DNA of 64,000 nucleotides from Paracoccaceae bacterium (GTDB lineage: Bacteria; Pseudomonadota; Alphaproteobacteria; Rhodobacterales; Rhodobacteraceae). Shown one piece after another: positions 20,752 through 32,572 of the stretch (within the stretch, counting starts at the first letter, position 1; each line of letters starts with the position of its first letter). The stretch covers positions 1-64,000 of the forward strand of contig JAIXZY010000035.1 in the NCBI GenBank assembly GCA_027489355.1. Direction: 5' to 3'. The notes under the pieces are model-generated. The model was not told the DNA's origin. It made no database searches and worked only from the letters and a program-made list of their open reading frames with translations. The position numbers were made by a program, and so were the translations under genes.

Positions 20752-21351
20752 ATGAACCGTCGTCTTGCCCTTCTGGCCCCGCTCGCCTTCCTGCTGCCGT
20801 TTCCCGCGGCGGCCGAGAAGATCTCGCTTGCCACCCTGTCCGACTACCTGAACAGCCTGACCACGGTCGAGGCTGACTTCACCCAGGTGAATTCGGACGG
20901 AACGATCTCGACCGGCAAGATCTACATCAACCGGCCCGGACGGGTGCGCTTTGAATACGCGCCGCCCGACCGCAGCCTGGTGATCGCCGGGGGCCAGCAG
21001 GTCGCGATCTTCGACGCCAAGTCGAACCAGCCGCCAGAGCAGTATCCGCTGAAGCGGACGCCGCTGAACCTGATCCTGGCCAAGGACATCGACCTGGGCC
21101 GGGCGAAGATGGTGGTTGGTCATACGGACGACGGCACCTCGACGCGCGTCACCGCGCAGGACCCCGAGAACCCGGAATACGGCACGATCGAGCTGGTCTT
21201 CACCGACAACCCCGTCGAACTGCGTCAGTGGGTCATCACCGACGACCTGGGCGCCCAGACCACCGTCGTCCTGGGCGAGATGAAGAAGGGCGGCAAGATG
21301 GGCGCCGGCCTGTTCGACATCAGTGCCGAAACCGCCAGGCGCGGAAACTGA
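20752..21351 (+). CDS. LolA-like outer membrane lipoprotein carrier protein
   Basis: 199 aa; signal peptide, TVEADFTQVNSDGTISTGKIYINRPGRVRFEY. Confidence 0.87.
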   Translation: MNRRLALLAPLAFLLPFPAAAEKISLATLSDYLNSLTTVEADFTQVNSDGTISTGKIYINRPGRVRFEYAPPDRSLVIAGGQQVAIFDAKSNQPPEQYPLKRTPLNLILAKDIDLGRAKMVVGHTDDGTSTRVTAQDPENPEYGTIELVFTDNPVELRQWVITDDLGAQTTVVLGEMKKGGKMGAGLFDISAETARRGN

Positions 21352-21358
21352 CCCTGGC

Positions 21359-21385
21359 GTAGGGTGGGCGATCCGCCCACCTTAC
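21359..21385. repeat. Palindromic intergenic repeat (copy 2) GTAGGGTGGGCG-ATC-CGCCCACCTTAC
   Basis: 12-3-12 with one G:T pair; between convergent genes. Confidence 0.88.
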
Positions 21386-21387
21386 GC

Positions 21388-21969
21388 TCAGCGGCAATAG
21401 GCCAGCTGGCCGCGATACATCTCGGACCTGGCACCGACCGCGGCCGCAACCTCGACCAGCCAGGGCTTGCCCAGATGCGACTGCGCCGCATAGCCCGAGC
21501 GGCCCTCATGGTAGGCAAGGTACTGCGCCTCGGCATCGTCCTTGGAGATGCCCAGCGAGCGTGAGGATTCGTCCATGTACCAGCCCATGAAATCGGTCGC
21601 GTCGCCGATGTCGTCGCGCTTGGCCCGCCGCCCGCCCGCGCTGTCCTGGTATTCCTCCCAGGTCGCGTTCAGGGCCTGGCTGTAGCCATAGGCCGTGCTC
21701 TGCCGACCCATCGGGATCACGCCCAGCGCGAAGGTATGGGGCGTCCGCGCGTTGCCGATGAACTTCGATTCCTGGTAGATCGTCGCCATCTGGACATGCA
21801 CCGGAATGCCCCAGCGCCGCTCGGTCCGCTCCATCGCCCGCAGGTACTGCGGCCGCTCGCGGATGATCGCGCATGCATCGTCCAACTGCCTCGGCGCCGA
21901 GTAGTTGCCGCCGCCCCCGCAGGATGCAAGGCATAGGACCACCAGCGACGCACGGAGAAACCTGCTCAT
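21388..21969 (-). CDS. Putative transglycosylase SLT-domain lipoprotein
   Basis: 193 aa; lipobox CLASC; ATIYQESKFIGNA, AYGYSQALNATWEEY. Confidence 0.8.
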   Translation of the reverse strand: MSRFLRASLVVLCLASCGGGGNYSAPRQLDDACAIIRERPQYLRAMERTERRWGIPVHVQMATIYQESKFIGNARTPHTFALGVIPMGRQSTAYGYSQALNATWEEYQDSAGGRRAKRDDIGDATDFMGWYMDESSRSLGISKDDAEAQYLAYHEGRSGYAAQSHLGKPWLVEVAAAVGARSEMYRGQLAYCR

Positions 21970-22171
21970 CTGCCCCTCGTGCACTTTTCTTTTGTGTGAA
22001 GTTTAGCTTATTCGCAGCGGGGATGAAATGGGGATCGCCCCACCCGCCCATCAGAAACCCGCGAGGAGCCGCACTGTAGGGCCTTGGCCCACAGACTGTT
22101 TCCCTGAGGGCGGCGCGGCGAAGTGGACAGATTCCGCGCGAAGGCGTAAATAAATCGTGGGGGATTGTGCC

Positions 22172-22498
22172 ATGCAGACGACGCACGCCAAGTACCATAT
22201 CGGACAGGTGCTCCGTCATCGGAAGCACCCGTTCCGTGGTGTCGTGTTCGACGTCGACGCGATGTTTTCCAACACCGAGGAATGGTACGACAATATCCCC
22301 GAGGACAGCCGCCCCTCCAAGGACCAGCCGTTCTATCACCTGCTGGCCGAAAACGGGCAAAGCTACTACGTGGCCTATGTCTCGGAACAGAACCTCGTGC
22401 CGGACGAAACCGGAGAGCCGGTCGATCACCCCGACCTGGGCGACCTTTTCGGCGATTTCGAGGATGGGCGCTATCCGGTGACCTTCCAGCTCAACTGA
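22172..22498 (+). CDS. hspQ: Heat shock protein HspQ (YccV-like)
   Basis: 108 aa; KYHIGQVLRHRKHPFRGVVFDVDAMFSNTEEWYDNIPEDSRPSKDQPFYHLLAEN. Confidence 0.92.
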   Translation: MQTTHAKYHIGQVLRHRKHPFRGVVFDVDAMFSNTEEWYDNIPEDSRPSKDQPFYHLLAENGQSYYVAYVSEQNLVPDETGEPVDHPDLGDLFGDFEDGRYPVTFQLN

Positions 22499-22559
22499 CG
22501 CTTACCAGTTGTTCACGCTTTGCCCCTAGCCTGCGGGAAACGCAGCGAAAGGGTGCAAC

Positions 22560-22901
22560 ATGCAACTGCAGACTCAGACCAGGCCCAAGGTGATCTCCGT
22601 GACGGTGATCGACGACCGCATCGACGCGGCCACCGCGATCCAGTTCAAGGAAAAGATGCGCGAGGCGACGAAGAACGGCCCGGCGCGCGTGGTGCTGGAC
22701 CTGGCGCGGGTCCAGTTCCTCGATTCCTCGGGCCTGGGGGCAATCGTGGCGGTGAAGAAGCTGCTCGGCCCCGACCAGGCGCTGGAACTGTCGGGCCTGA
22801 CCCCCACGGTGGAAAAGGTCTTCCGCCTGACCCGGATGGACAGCATCTTCACGATCCATCCCTCGGTTGAGGTCGCCGTTTCGCATGCCGCCAGCGCCTG
22901 A
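22560..22901 (+). CDS. STAS-domain anti-sigma factor antagonist (RsbV-like)
   Basis: 113 aa; RVVLDLARVQFLDSSGLGAIVAVKKLL. Confidence 0.9.
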   Translation: MQLQTQTRPKVISVTVIDDRIDAATAIQFKEKMREATKNGPARVVLDLARVQFLDSSGLGAIVAVKKLLGPDQALELSGLTPTVEKVFRLTRMDSIFTIHPSVEVAVSHAASA

Positions 22902-23331
22902 CCAGGACAGCCCGCCGGACGACCTGCACCTGACCTTCCTGGCCACGCCGGTCGCCGTTCGGGACAGCCTTGCGCAGATGATGGCGCTTCCGCCGCTTTG
23001 CCGCCTGTCGGCCGAGAGTCGGGGCACGGCCGAACTGGTCCTCGCCGAAGTGCTGAACAATGTGGCAGAGCACGCCTATGCCGACCAGTCGGGTCCCGTC
23101 TCGGTGACCATCCGGTCGACGGGACATGGCCTGCGCTGCCGGGTGGTGGACCAGGGCAGGGCCATGCCCGACGGCACCCTGCCGCCGGGCCGGTTGCTGG
23201 AAAGCCTGGAGGTGCCGGTGACGGACCTGCCCGAGGGCGGGTTCGGCTGGCACCTGATCCGCAGCCTTACGTCCGAGCTGTCCTATGCCCGGGTCGGCGA
23301 CCGGAACCTGCTGCAGTTCACCCTGCCCTGA
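22885..23331 (+). CDS. Anti-sigma regulatory factor, HATPase_c_2 Ser/Thr kinase (RsbW-like)
   Basis: ELVLAEVLNNVAEHAYA (N-box), GGFGWHLIRSLTSEL (G-box); overlaps the STAS gene. Confidence 0.87.
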   Translation: MPPAPDQDSPPDDLHLTFLATPVAVRDSLAQMMALPPLCRLSAESRGTAELVLAEVLNNVAEHAYADQSGPVSVTIRSTGHGLRCRVVDQGRAMPDGTLPPGRLLESLEVPVTDLPEGGFGWHLIRSLTSELSYARVGDRNLLQFTLP

Positions 23332-23556
23332 TGCCGGGGCGCTTTGCGCAAGTTGTCGGGAAAGGTCGCAAGCCTGCCACATCTGTGATCCGCTGCTGCC
23401 GCCCGACCGGGGTGTCATCGGGATGCGGCGAAGACGCTGCCCCCTGGCGTCGGGATCCTCAGTCCCACCCTCTCTCCGGCGCCAGGGGTCCTTTCCCCCT
23501 TGGCATCGCCGGGACTGCGCCCTAGCTTCGACGGGTCAGCCTGCCCTGGGGGAAAA

Positions 23557-25120
<1,564 letters not shown>

Positions 25121-25131
<11 letters not shown>

Positions 25132-25585
25132 ACCCGACCGCGCCGCCATTTCGCAGGCGATCCGCGCCCTGACCCACGGCGAGACGGACCCCGTCGCGCT
25201 GATGGCCACCGTCGCCTGCGAGATACACCATGCGCATCCCCTCTGCGACTGGACCGGCTTCTACCGCGTCGTCGCGCCCGAGCTGCTGAAGATCGGCCCA
25301 TACCAGGGCGGCCACGGCTGCCTGGTGATACCGTTCAGCCGCGGCGTCTGCGGCGCCGCCGCCCGCACCGGGCAGATCCAGAACGTCCCGGACGTCGAGG
25401 CCTTCCCCGGCCACATCGCCTGTTCCTCTTCCACGAAATCCGAACTTGTCCTGCCGGTCCGGAACGGCCGCGGCACGCTTCTCGGTGTCCTGGACCTCGA
25501 CAGCGACAGCCCGGCCGCCTTCACGAAGGAAGACGAAGACTGGCTTGTCCCCCTCCTCGCCGAGGTCTTCCGCGACGCGACCTGA
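25121..25585 (+). CDS. GAF domain protein, free methionine-(R)-sulfoxide reductase-like
   Basis: TTG start overlapping the previous CDS; CDWTGFYRVV, GCLVIPFSRGVCGAAARTGQIQNVPDVEAFPGHIACSSSTKSELVLPV (fRMsr cysteines). Confidence 0.85.
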
Positions 25586-25604
25586 CGAATTCGGTTCAAA
25601 TTTT

Positions 25605-25626
25605 CCTTTCTCTTCTCCAAATATCC
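25605..25626 (+). repeat. Second copy of the GGATATTTGGAGAAG(G/A)GAAAGG repeat (inverse orientation)
   Basis: CCTTTCTCTTCTCCAAATATCC; 21/22 match to revcomp of 806-827; 20 nt after the fRMsr stop. Confidence 0.7.
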
Positions 25627-25691
25627 CACGGGAGGTCAGGAGGGTGTGAAACGCTCCGGGGCCGGCCAAGGGCGCAACGACAGGACAGGCC

Positions 25692-26582
25692 ATGACCGAA
25701 ATCACCCTTCTCGACGGCGGCATGGGTCAGGAGCTGATCGCCCGTGCCGGCGCGGACCCGGGCCCGCTCTGGGCCACGCGGGTCATGCTCGACCACCCCG
25801 GCCTGGTGCGCCAGATTCATGAAGACTACTTCTCGTCCGGTGCAAGCCTTGCCACCACGAACACCTATAACATCCTGCACGACCGCCTGATCCCGCACGG
25901 GCTGGACAGCCTGTACCACGCGCTGCACCTGCGCGCGCTGGCCGAGGCGCATGAGGCCCGCGCCGCCGCTGGCCGGGGCCTGATCGCCGGATCGATGGGG
26001 CCCCTGGGCGAAAGCTACCGCCCCGACCTGACACCGCCGGTCGAGGTCTCAGCCGCGCTCTATGCCGAGAAGGCGAAGATCATGGCGGCACATGTCGACC
26101 TGATCCTGATCGAGACGATTTCCTCGCTCGACCTCGCGCGCGGCGCGCTGAAAGGGGCGCGCACTACCGATCGGCCCGTCTGGCTGTCCGTCTCGGTCCA
26201 GGACCGTGATGGCACAAGGCTGCGGTCCGGTGAGCCGGTCGCCGCGCTGGCCGAGGTGCTGGCCGAGACGCCCGCCGATGCGGTCCTGGCGAACTGCTCG
26301 ATGCCCGAGGCGATGTCGGCTGCCCTGGACGCGCTGAGGCCGCTGGGCCTGCCATTCGGCGCCTATGCAAATGGTTTCTCCGAGATCACGCCGCACACCC
26401 ACGGCACCAGTGCGCCCGAGTATTGCGCCCGGCACGACCTGACGCCGGAACGCTATGGCGACTTCGCGCTTGGCTGGGTCGAACAAGGGGCGACGCTGAT
26501 CGGCGGCTGCTGCGAGGTGGGTCCGGCGCATATCCGGCACCTCTACAGCCGGTTGCGTGCGGAAGGCCATACGATTGCATAA
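25692..26582 (+). CDS. Homocysteine S-methyltransferase family protein
   Basis: 296 aa; LLDGGMGQELIAR, DAVLANCSMPEAM, LIGGCCEVGPAHIRHL (Zn-binding GGCC). Confidence 0.9.
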   Translation: MTEITLLDGGMGQELIARAGADPGPLWATRVMLDHPGLVRQIHEDYFSSGASLATTNTYNILHDRLIPHGLDSLYHALHLRALAEAHEARAAAGRGLIAGSMGPLGESYRPDLTPPVEVSAALYAEKAKIMAAHVDLILIETISSLDLARGALKGARTTDRPVWLSVSVQDRDGTRLRSGEPVAALAEVLAETPADAVLANCSMPEAMSAALDALRPLGLPFGAYANGFSEITPHTHGTSAPEYCARHDLTPERYGDFALGWVEQGATLIGGCCEVGPAHIRHLYSRLRAEGHTIA

Positions 26583-27243
26583 GCCGTCGCTCATCCCCGA
26601 CTTTGCCTACGACCCGCCGGACACGCCGCTGTCCATCCTTTACGAGGACCCGGCGATCATCGTCATCGACAAACCCGCGGGCCTGCTGACGGTACCGGGA
26701 AAGCTGGAGAACCGGCAGGATTGCCTGATCACCCGGCTGCAAGCGGTGCGCTGGGATGCGCTGACCGTGCACCGGCTGGATTGCGACACCTCGGGTGTCA
26801 TTATCTTCGCCCGCACCAAGCAGGCGCAGGGATACCTGGGGCAGGAGTTCGAGCAGCGGCGCGCGCAGAAGACCTATGTCGCCCGCCTGAAAGGCGTGCT
26901 GAGGCCGGACAGCGGCACCGTGGACCTGCCGCTTGGCAGCGACTGGGACTACCGGCCGCGGCAGAAGGTCGATCACGACCACGGCCGTCCGGCGGTGACC
27001 GACTGGCAGGTGATCGACCGGACCGAGAGCGAGACCCGCGTCCGCCTGACCCCGCACACCGGCCGGAGCCACCAACTTCGCGTGCATATGCTGGCACTTG
27101 GGCATCCGATCCTGGGCGACCAGATCTATGCGCCCGAAACCCGGGCGAGCCATGAGCGGCTGATGCTGCACGCCGAGAGCCTGGCGCTGCACCATCCCAC
27201 CAGCGGGGACTGGGTCAGCTTTACCGCCCCGGCACCGTTCTGA
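26557..27243 (+). CDS. RluA-family pseudouridine synthase
   Basis: IIVIDKPAGLLTVPG, VHRLDCDTSGVIIFARTK, HTGRSHQLRVHM; exact start uncertain. Confidence 0.9.
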   Translation: MRKAIRLHKPSLIPDFAYDPPDTPLSILYEDPAIIVIDKPAGLLTVPGKLENRQDCLITRLQAVRWDALTVHRLDCDTSGVIIFARTKQAQGYLGQEFEQRRAQKTYVARLKGVLRPDSGTVDLPLGSDWDYRPRQKVDHDHGRPAVTDWQVIDRTESETRVRLTPHTGRSHQLRVHMLALGHPILGDQIYAPETRASHERLMLHAESLALHHPTSGDWVSFTAPAPF

Positions 27244-27287
27244 CCACCGTGGACAAATGGGTATTATTACGTAATATCAATAGCTTG
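27241..27287 (+). repeat. Composite intergenic element copy C: TGACCAC-C-GTGGACA (27241-27255) + GCTTG (27283-27287)
   Basis: 14/15 to the dyad consensus (its TGA is the RluA-family stop codon), 27-nt gap, CAATAGCTTGATCGCGGGCGTTTA. Confidence 0.55.
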
Positions 27288-27331
27288 ATCGCGGGCGTTT
27301 ACGATCTGTCAAGCTTGGGACAGGCGCAGGC

Positions 27332-27358
27332 GTAGGGTGGGCGTATCGCCCACCCTAC
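27332..27358. repeat. Palindromic intergenic repeat (copy 3) GTAGGGTGGGCG-TAT-CGCCCACCCTAC
   Basis: Perfect 12-3-12. Confidence 0.9.
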
Positions 27359-27379
27359 CCCAGGTCCCTTGCGCGGCGA

Positions 27380-28312
27380 TCAGTCGTAGAGAACCGCAGC
27401 GATGTTCGCGTCGGTCATGTTGGTCTTGTCATACCAGTAGAAGCCGGTGTCGATGACCTTGGGCAGCTCTTCGCCCTTGATCGCCTTCGCGAGGCTGTCC
27501 ACCACGCACTGACCGATGCCGACCGGGTTCTGGGTGATCGAGCCGATCAGGGTGCCCTCCATGATGGCATCCTTCTGGCTTTTGCCGCTGTCGAAGCCCA
27601 CACCCACGATCTGCGCGCCGGTTTCCTTGATCGCCACCGCCAGGCCGATGGCCGCACCTTCGTTCGAGGCGAAGATGCCCTTGATCTCGGGGTTCGCCTG
27701 CAGGATCGCCTTGACGTTGTCGGCGGCCTTCAGCGCGTCGTTGGCGTACTGGACGTCCACGACCTCGATCTTGGGATAGGCTTCCTTGATGCGGTTCAGG
27801 AAGCCGTCCCGGCGCCCGATCCCGGTGGCGGAGGTCTGGTCATGGATCACCGCGGCGATCTTGCCCTCTTCCCCGATGGCCTTGGCCAGCCCGTCCGCCG
27901 CAGCCGCCGCGGCCGCCATGTTGTCGGTGGTGCAGGTGGTCAGCGGCAGGTCGCTTTCGACCCCCGAGTCGAAGGCGACGATCGGGATGCCGGCGTCGGC
28001 GGCCTTCTGCAGCGCGGGGACCTGGGCCTGGCTGTCCAGCGCGGCAAAGCCCAGACCCTGCGGGTTCTTGGCAATGGCGGCGTTCAGGATGTCGGTCTGC
28101 TTGTCGATCTCGGCCTCGGTGTTCGGGCCTTCGAAGGTGATCGTGACGCCATTGCGCGCCGCCGCCTCTTCCGCTCCCGCCTTCACGGCCTGCCAGAACT
28201 GGTGGCTGAAGCCCTTGGCGATGATCGGGAAGTAGGTCTCTTGCGCGAAGGAGGGTGCCGCGCCGAAGGCAAGGCCAAGCGCCAGCGCCGAAGTCAGTAG
28301 GGTCTTCTTCAT
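27380..28312 (-). CDS. Sugar (ribose/inositol-type) ABC transporter substrate-binding protein
   Basis: 310 aa; signal peptide; Peripla_BP_4-like AKGFSHQFWQAVKAGAEEAAARNGVTITFEGPNTEAEIDKQ. Confidence 0.92.
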   Translation of the reverse strand: MKKTLLTSALALGLAFGAAPSFAQETYFPIIAKGFSHQFWQAVKAGAEEAAARNGVTITFEGPNTEAEIDKQTDILNAAIAKNPQGLGFAALDSQAQVPALQKAADAGIPIVAFDSGVESDLPLTTCTTDNMAAAAAAADGLAKAIGEEGKIAAVIHDQTSATGIGRRDGFLNRIKEAYPKIEVVDVQYANDALKAADNVKAILQANPEIKGIFASNEGAAIGLAVAIKETGAQIVGVGFDSGKSQKDAIMEGTLIGSITQNPVGIGQCVVDSLAKAIKGEELPKVIDTGFYWYDKTNMTDANIAAVLYD

Positions 28313-28383
28313 GTCTCACTCCCTTTGGGTTTACCGGTGCGGCTTCATCCGCATCCGGGTCGTGTGTTGCTGTTGTTCTCTGC

Positions 28384-29388
28384 TCAGGCCTTCTTGCGAA
28401 GCACGATGTCGATGAAGACGGCGACGATGATGATCACGCCGGTGACGACGATCTTCCATTCCTCGAGCACGCCCATCACCCTGAGCCCGTTGGTCAGGAC
28501 CGACATGATGAAGGCCCCGATGATGGTGCCGATCACCGTGCCGCGACCCCCGGCGAGAGAGGTCCCGCCGATGACGGCGGCGGCGATGGCGTCAAGCTCG
28601 TACCCCAGCCCCAGCGCGGGCTGGGCGGAGTTCAGGCGCGAGGACACGATCAGCCCGGCGATGCCGCAGATGCCGCCGCAGATGGCGTAGGTCAGGATCT
28701 TCCAGCGGTCGACGTTGATGCCGGACAGCCGCGCGGCCTCTTCGTTGGAGCCCAGCGCAAAGATCATCCGGCCGATGATGGTGCGGTTGAGGACGATGGA
28801 GGCGATGATGGCGACGATGAACATGATCATCACGCCGTTGGGGATTTCGATGCCGGGAATGAGCCTGGTGATCGAGCTTTCCGGCGAGAGCAGCCCGTAG
28901 TTCGGCGTGTCGTTGAAGTAGATCGGCTTGGCCCCGGAAAAGACCAGCGCCAGGCCCCGGGCGATCTGCATCATCCCCAGCGTGGCGATGAAGGGCGGGA
29001 TCTTCAGCTTGGCGATGGTGGTCCCCGAGATGGCCCCCATCAGGGCGCCCGAAGCGATGGCGCCCAGGATGCCCAGCGGCAAGGGCATCCCGAGGTTCGT
29101 CAGGATGATCCCGGCCATGACGGCGGTCAGCGTCATCATCGTTCCGACCGACAGATCGATCCCGCCCGAGATGATCACGAAGGTCACGGCCACGCCCAGC
29201 ACACCATTGACGGCAGTGGCCTGCATGATCCCCACCATGTTCGACCCGGTGGCGAAGTTCGGCGCGAAGAGGCTGAAGAACGCAAGAAGCGCGATCAGCA
29301 CCACGAAGGCCACGGCCTTCTGCAGGGTCGAGGTGGTGAAGAAGCCTGGCTTTCCGGCGGCGGCGGTCTGGACGGCGGTGTCGGTCAT
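28384..29388 (-). CDS. Sugar ABC transporter permease (RbsC family)
   Basis: 334 aa; VIISGGIDLSVGTMMTLTAVMAG; GINVDRWKILTYAICGGICGIAGLI. Confidence 0.92.
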   Translation of the reverse strand: MTDTAVQTAAAGKPGFFTTSTLQKAVAFVVLIALLAFFSLFAPNFATGSNMVGIMQATAVNGVLGVAVTFVIISGGIDLSVGTMMTLTAVMAGIILTNLGMPLPLGILGAIASGALMGAISGTTIAKLKIPPFIATLGMMQIARGLALVFSGAKPIYFNDTPNYGLLSPESSITRLIPGIEIPNGVMIMFIVAIIASIVLNRTIIGRMIFALGSNEEAARLSGINVDRWKILTYAICGGICGIAGLIVSSRLNSAQPALGLGYELDAIAAAVIGGTSLAGGRGTVIGTIIGAFIMSVLTNGLRVMGVLEEWKIVVTGVIIIVAVFIDIVLRKKA

Positions 29389-29400
29389 GGGATCCCCTGT

Positions 29401-30924
29401 TCAGGCTGCCGCGCTGGCACGCCGGGTGGCCAGCGTCATGATGTCTTCCTGGGTGGCCGTGCGGCCGTCGAGCTCGCCGGTGATCCTGCCTTCGCACATC
29501 ACGGCGATGCGGTGCGACAGGCGCAGCACCTCGGGCAGTTCCGAGGAGATCACGATGATCGCCTTTCCCTGCTCCGCGAGGTCTTCGAGCAGGCGGTAGA
29601 TTTCGGCCTTGGCGCCCACGTCGATGCCGCGGGTGGGTTCGTCGAAGATCAGAATGTCGCAGTCGCGCAGGAGCCACTTGGCGATGACGACCTTCTGCTG
29701 GTTGCCACCGGACAGAAGCCGCGTCTCCTGGTGGATGTGCGGGGTCTTGACCTTGAGCTTGCGGACATAGTCCTGCGCCACCTGCCCCAGTGCGTCGTCC
29801 CGCATGAAAAGCGCGCGCGAGACGAAGCGCCGCCAGGACGCCATTGTGACGTTGTCGCGGACCGACATGCCGGTGACGAGGCCGAAGTGCTTGCGATCCT
29901 CGGACAGATAGGCGATCCCGGCCGCCACCGCGTCTGCGGGGGTCGCGATCTTCCGTTCGGTGCCGTGGATGTGGATCGCTCCGCTGTCCAGGGGATCGGC
30001 GCCGAAGATGGCGCGGGCGACTTCGGTCCGGCCGGCGCCCATCAGGCCGGCGAAGCCCAGGATCTCGCCCTTGTTCAGCCGGAAGCTCACGTTGCGGATC
30101 GTCGGGCCGCGGTTCAGGCCTTCGACGCGCAGCACCTCATGGGCGGTGCCCTGCCCCGTCGCGCGATGCTGGTCGGCCAGTTCGCGTCCGACCATCAGCT
30201 GGATGATCGTGGACATCGGCGTTTCCGCGGCAGGAAGCGTGTCGATGTACTGCCCGTCGCGCATGACGGTGACGCGGTCGGCGATGCGCTTCACCTCGTC
30301 CATCCTGTGGGTGATGTAGACGATCCCGACGCCGTTGCGCTTGAGGTCGTCGATGACGCCGAACAGATGCTCGACCTCGGTCTCGTTCAGCGCGCTGGTC
30401 GGTTCGTCCATCACCAGGACCCGGGCGTTGTAGGACAGGGCCTTGGCGATCTCGACCAGCTGCTGCCGGGCGACCATCATCTGGCCGACCTCGGCCGCGG
30501 GGTCGATGTCGACGCGCATCCGCCGGAAGATGGCGGCGGCGTCGCGCTTCAGCCTTGCCTCGTCGACGAAGATTCCCAGGCCCTTGCGCGGCTCGCGGCC
30601 GATGAAGATGTTCTGCGCGGCCGAAAGGTGGTTCATCAGGAACAGTTCCTGATGGATGATGCTGATGCCCAGCGATTGCGCGGCCTGGGGGCTGGGCAGG
30701 CTGACCGGCTGGCCGTCCACGCGGATTTCGCCGCCGTCGGGCTGGTAGACCCCGGTCAGGATCTTCATCAGCGTGGACTTGCCTGCGCCGTTTTCCCCCA
30801 TCAGGGCATGGACCTCGCCCGGGCGGAGGTCGAAGCGCACCCCCTGCAGGGCGCGGACGCCGGGAAATGACTTCTCCACCCCCCGCATCTCGATCACGAA
30901 AGGATCGGATGACTGATCCGTCAC
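29401..30924 (-). CDS. Sugar ABC transporter ATP-binding protein (RbsA family, duplicated NBD)
   Basis: 507 aa; [63 protein letters not shown]. Confidence 0.93.
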   Translation of the reverse strand: MTDQSSDPFVIEMRGVEKSFPGVRALQGVRFDLRPGEVHALMGENGAGKSTLMKILTGVYQPDGGEIRVDGQPVSLPSPQAAQSLGISIIHQELFLMNHLSAAQNIFIGREPRKGLGIFVDEARLKRDAAAIFRRMRVDIDPAAEVGQMMVARQQLVEIAKALSYNARVLVMDEPTSALNETEVEHLFGVIDDLKRNGVGIVYITHRMDEVKRIADRVTVMRDGQYIDTLPAAETPMSTIIQLMVGRELADQHRATGQGTAHEVLRVEGLNRGPTIRNVSFRLNKGEILGFAGLMGAGRTEVARAIFGADPLDSGAIHIHGTERKIATPADAVAAGIAYLSEDRKHFGLVTGMSVRDNVTMASWRRFVSRALFMRDDALGQVAQDYVRKLKVKTPHIHQETRLLSGGNQQKVVIAKWLLRDCDILIFDEPTRGIDVGAKAEIYRLLEDLAEQGKAIIVISSELPEVLRLSHRIAVMCEGRITGELDGRTATQEDIMTLATRRASAAA

Positions 30925-31004
30925 GTCAGTTCCCCCCTTGTCGCCCGCCGGCCTTTCCGGCCGTTCCTCCCGGGCTGTTAGCGCTGACCTTGCGTCAGTC
31001 GCGG

Positions 31005-31316
31005 TCAGATTTCAATCAGGATGCGTCCGCCCTCGACCCGAGCGGGATAGGTGCGCAGGTTCACGCAGGCGGGAAGCCGCTTGGCTTCGCCGGTGCGGAT
31101 GTCGAAGACGCCAGAGTGTTTCGGGCATTCGATTTCGTAGTCCATCACCATCCCGTCGCTGAGATGGACGGCTTCGTGGCTGCACAGCCCGTCCGAGCAG
31201 AAAACCTCGTCCCCGGTCATCCGGTAAAGCGCGAAGGTCCGGCCCTGGTGGTCGAAGCGGCGCACGCCTTCATCCTCGATCTCGTCCAGCCCGCAGGCGT
31301 CGATCCAGTTGGTCAT
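31005..31316 (-). CDS. MocE-type Rieske [2Fe-2S] ferredoxin
   Basis: 103 aa; [35 protein letters not shown] (C-x-H...C-x2-H). Confidence 0.85.
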   Translation of the reverse strand: MTNWIDACGLDEIEDEGVRRFDHQGRTFALYRMTGDEVFCSDGLCSHEAVHLSDGMVMDYEIECPKHSGVFDIRTGEAKRLPACVNLRTYPARVEGGRILIEI

Positions 31317-31338
31317 GTTCGATCCGTTTGCAGAAGTT

Positions 31339-32349
31339 TCAGGCGTTTGCCTTGGCGTTGGCCCTGGCCTTGCGGCGCTGGTAGCGGGCATTCATCTGCG
31401 CCTCGCCCGCCTTGCTGCCGTCGTGGAAGGTGCCGAACCACTTGTCCAGCGGGATGAGGCCGTCGCCGTAGTTCACCTCGAAATACTTGTGGTGGAGGTA
31501 GTGGATGTAGGCGTGGCTATCGATGCCCCTGTCCTCGGTCACTTCCACCTTGTCGAAGCCGATATGGCCCACCACCGCGCCGAAGCCCGCGAAGTTCAGC
31601 TGGTAGATCGCCAGGAGCGGGTGCGACGGGATCAGGAAATGGTAGGCGGCCGTCGCGAAGTACAGAAGGTGCTCGACCGGGTGCATCGACAGCGAGGACC
31701 ACGGCGAAGGGTTGACCGAGTTGTGGTGCACCGAGTGGACGTATTTGTAGAGGAACGGCGTGTGGATCAGGCGATGGATCACGAAGAAGTGGAACTCGTG
31801 CAGGACCGGCAGGAACAGCCAGACCGCGAACAGGTACCAACCGTTGTCCATCAGGCCGACCCAGGGGCCGATGTCGTTGGCCCAGGCCCAAAGCACCAGA
31901 ACCTCCCACGCTGTCCAGATCGGGACACCGCTTCCGAAGGCGCGGATCAGGCTGTCGATGGTCTGGCTCTGGAACAGGAAGGCCGTGGACTTGTGCTCGG
32001 ACGGCCATTTCGCGTTGTACTTGAAGCGCGTGCCCTGCGCGCGGCGGATGTAGAGGTGCAGTTCTAGCGCGCCGTAAAACAGGAAGACCGCCACCGCGTT
32101 GACGGCGAACAGCCACAGGACCCAGCCCCAGTGCAGGGTCTGCATCGTCTCTCTCTCGGGGACGACCCAGGCCCACCAGGCAAAGGCGCTGGCAGTCCAC
32201 AGAAGGTTCCACGGCAGGAAATATCCCGGCAGCCATTTCAGGATCGCCAAGGGGCGCGGCGGAAAGGCCCAGATCGGGGCGACCTGAGCGGGCTGGTTCG
32301 GGGTGAAGTCGCCCCGCTTGTTGTGCGTGCCGAATTTGGTGTCGTCCAT
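31339..32349 (-). CDS. Sterol desaturase / fatty acid hydroxylase superfamily membrane di-iron protein (MocD-like role)
   Basis: 336 aa; His boxes HEFHFFVIHRLIH, HSVHHNSVNPSPWSSLSMHPVEH, HYLHHKYFEVNYG. Confidence 0.87.
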   Translation of the reverse strand: MDDTKFGTHNKRGDFTPNQPAQVAPIWAFPPRPLAILKWLPGYFLPWNLLWTASAFAWWAWVVPERETMQTLHWGWVLWLFAVNAVAVFLFYGALELHLYIRRAQGTRFKYNAKWPSEHKSTAFLFQSQTIDSLIRAFGSGVPIWTAWEVLVLWAWANDIGPWVGLMDNGWYLFAVWLFLPVLHEFHFFVIHRLIHTPFLYKYVHSVHHNSVNPSPWSSLSMHPVEHLLYFATAAYHFLIPSHPLLAIYQLNFAGFGAVVGHIGFDKVEVTEDRGIDSHAYIHYLHHKYFEVNYGDGLIPLDKWFGTFHDGSKAGEAQMNARYQRRKARANAKANA

Positions 32350-32470
32350 CCTGCGGGCCTTTCCAGAGCGGGCGATCCTGTGCAGAAACCGGACGGATCG
32401 GCCGTGCGGGAGACCGTGCCGGAGTGCGCGCTGTTAGCGCAAGCTATTTCCGCATTTCGCGTCACCAACC

Positions 32471-32490
32471 GCCTCACTTTACCTCACTTT
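32471..32490. promoter_or_regulatory. Candidate operator: tandem GCCTCACTTT-ACCTCACTTT
   Basis: Shares TCACTTT(A/G)CCTCAC with 34515-34528; between LacI gene and hydroxylase gene. Confidence 0.5.
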
Positions 32491-32572
32491 CATGGGCTGG
32501 TGGCGGCCGTGCCAGCGCGCGAGACTGTCCGTGACGCAAACTGAACCAGACCTCCTTGCGCGGCGATTCGTC

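Noticed and set aside
28255-30870. 871-aa + strand ORF
   Set aside because: Shadow of the ribose-type ABC transporter genes; Asp/His/Gly-rich translation is a codon-complement artefact.
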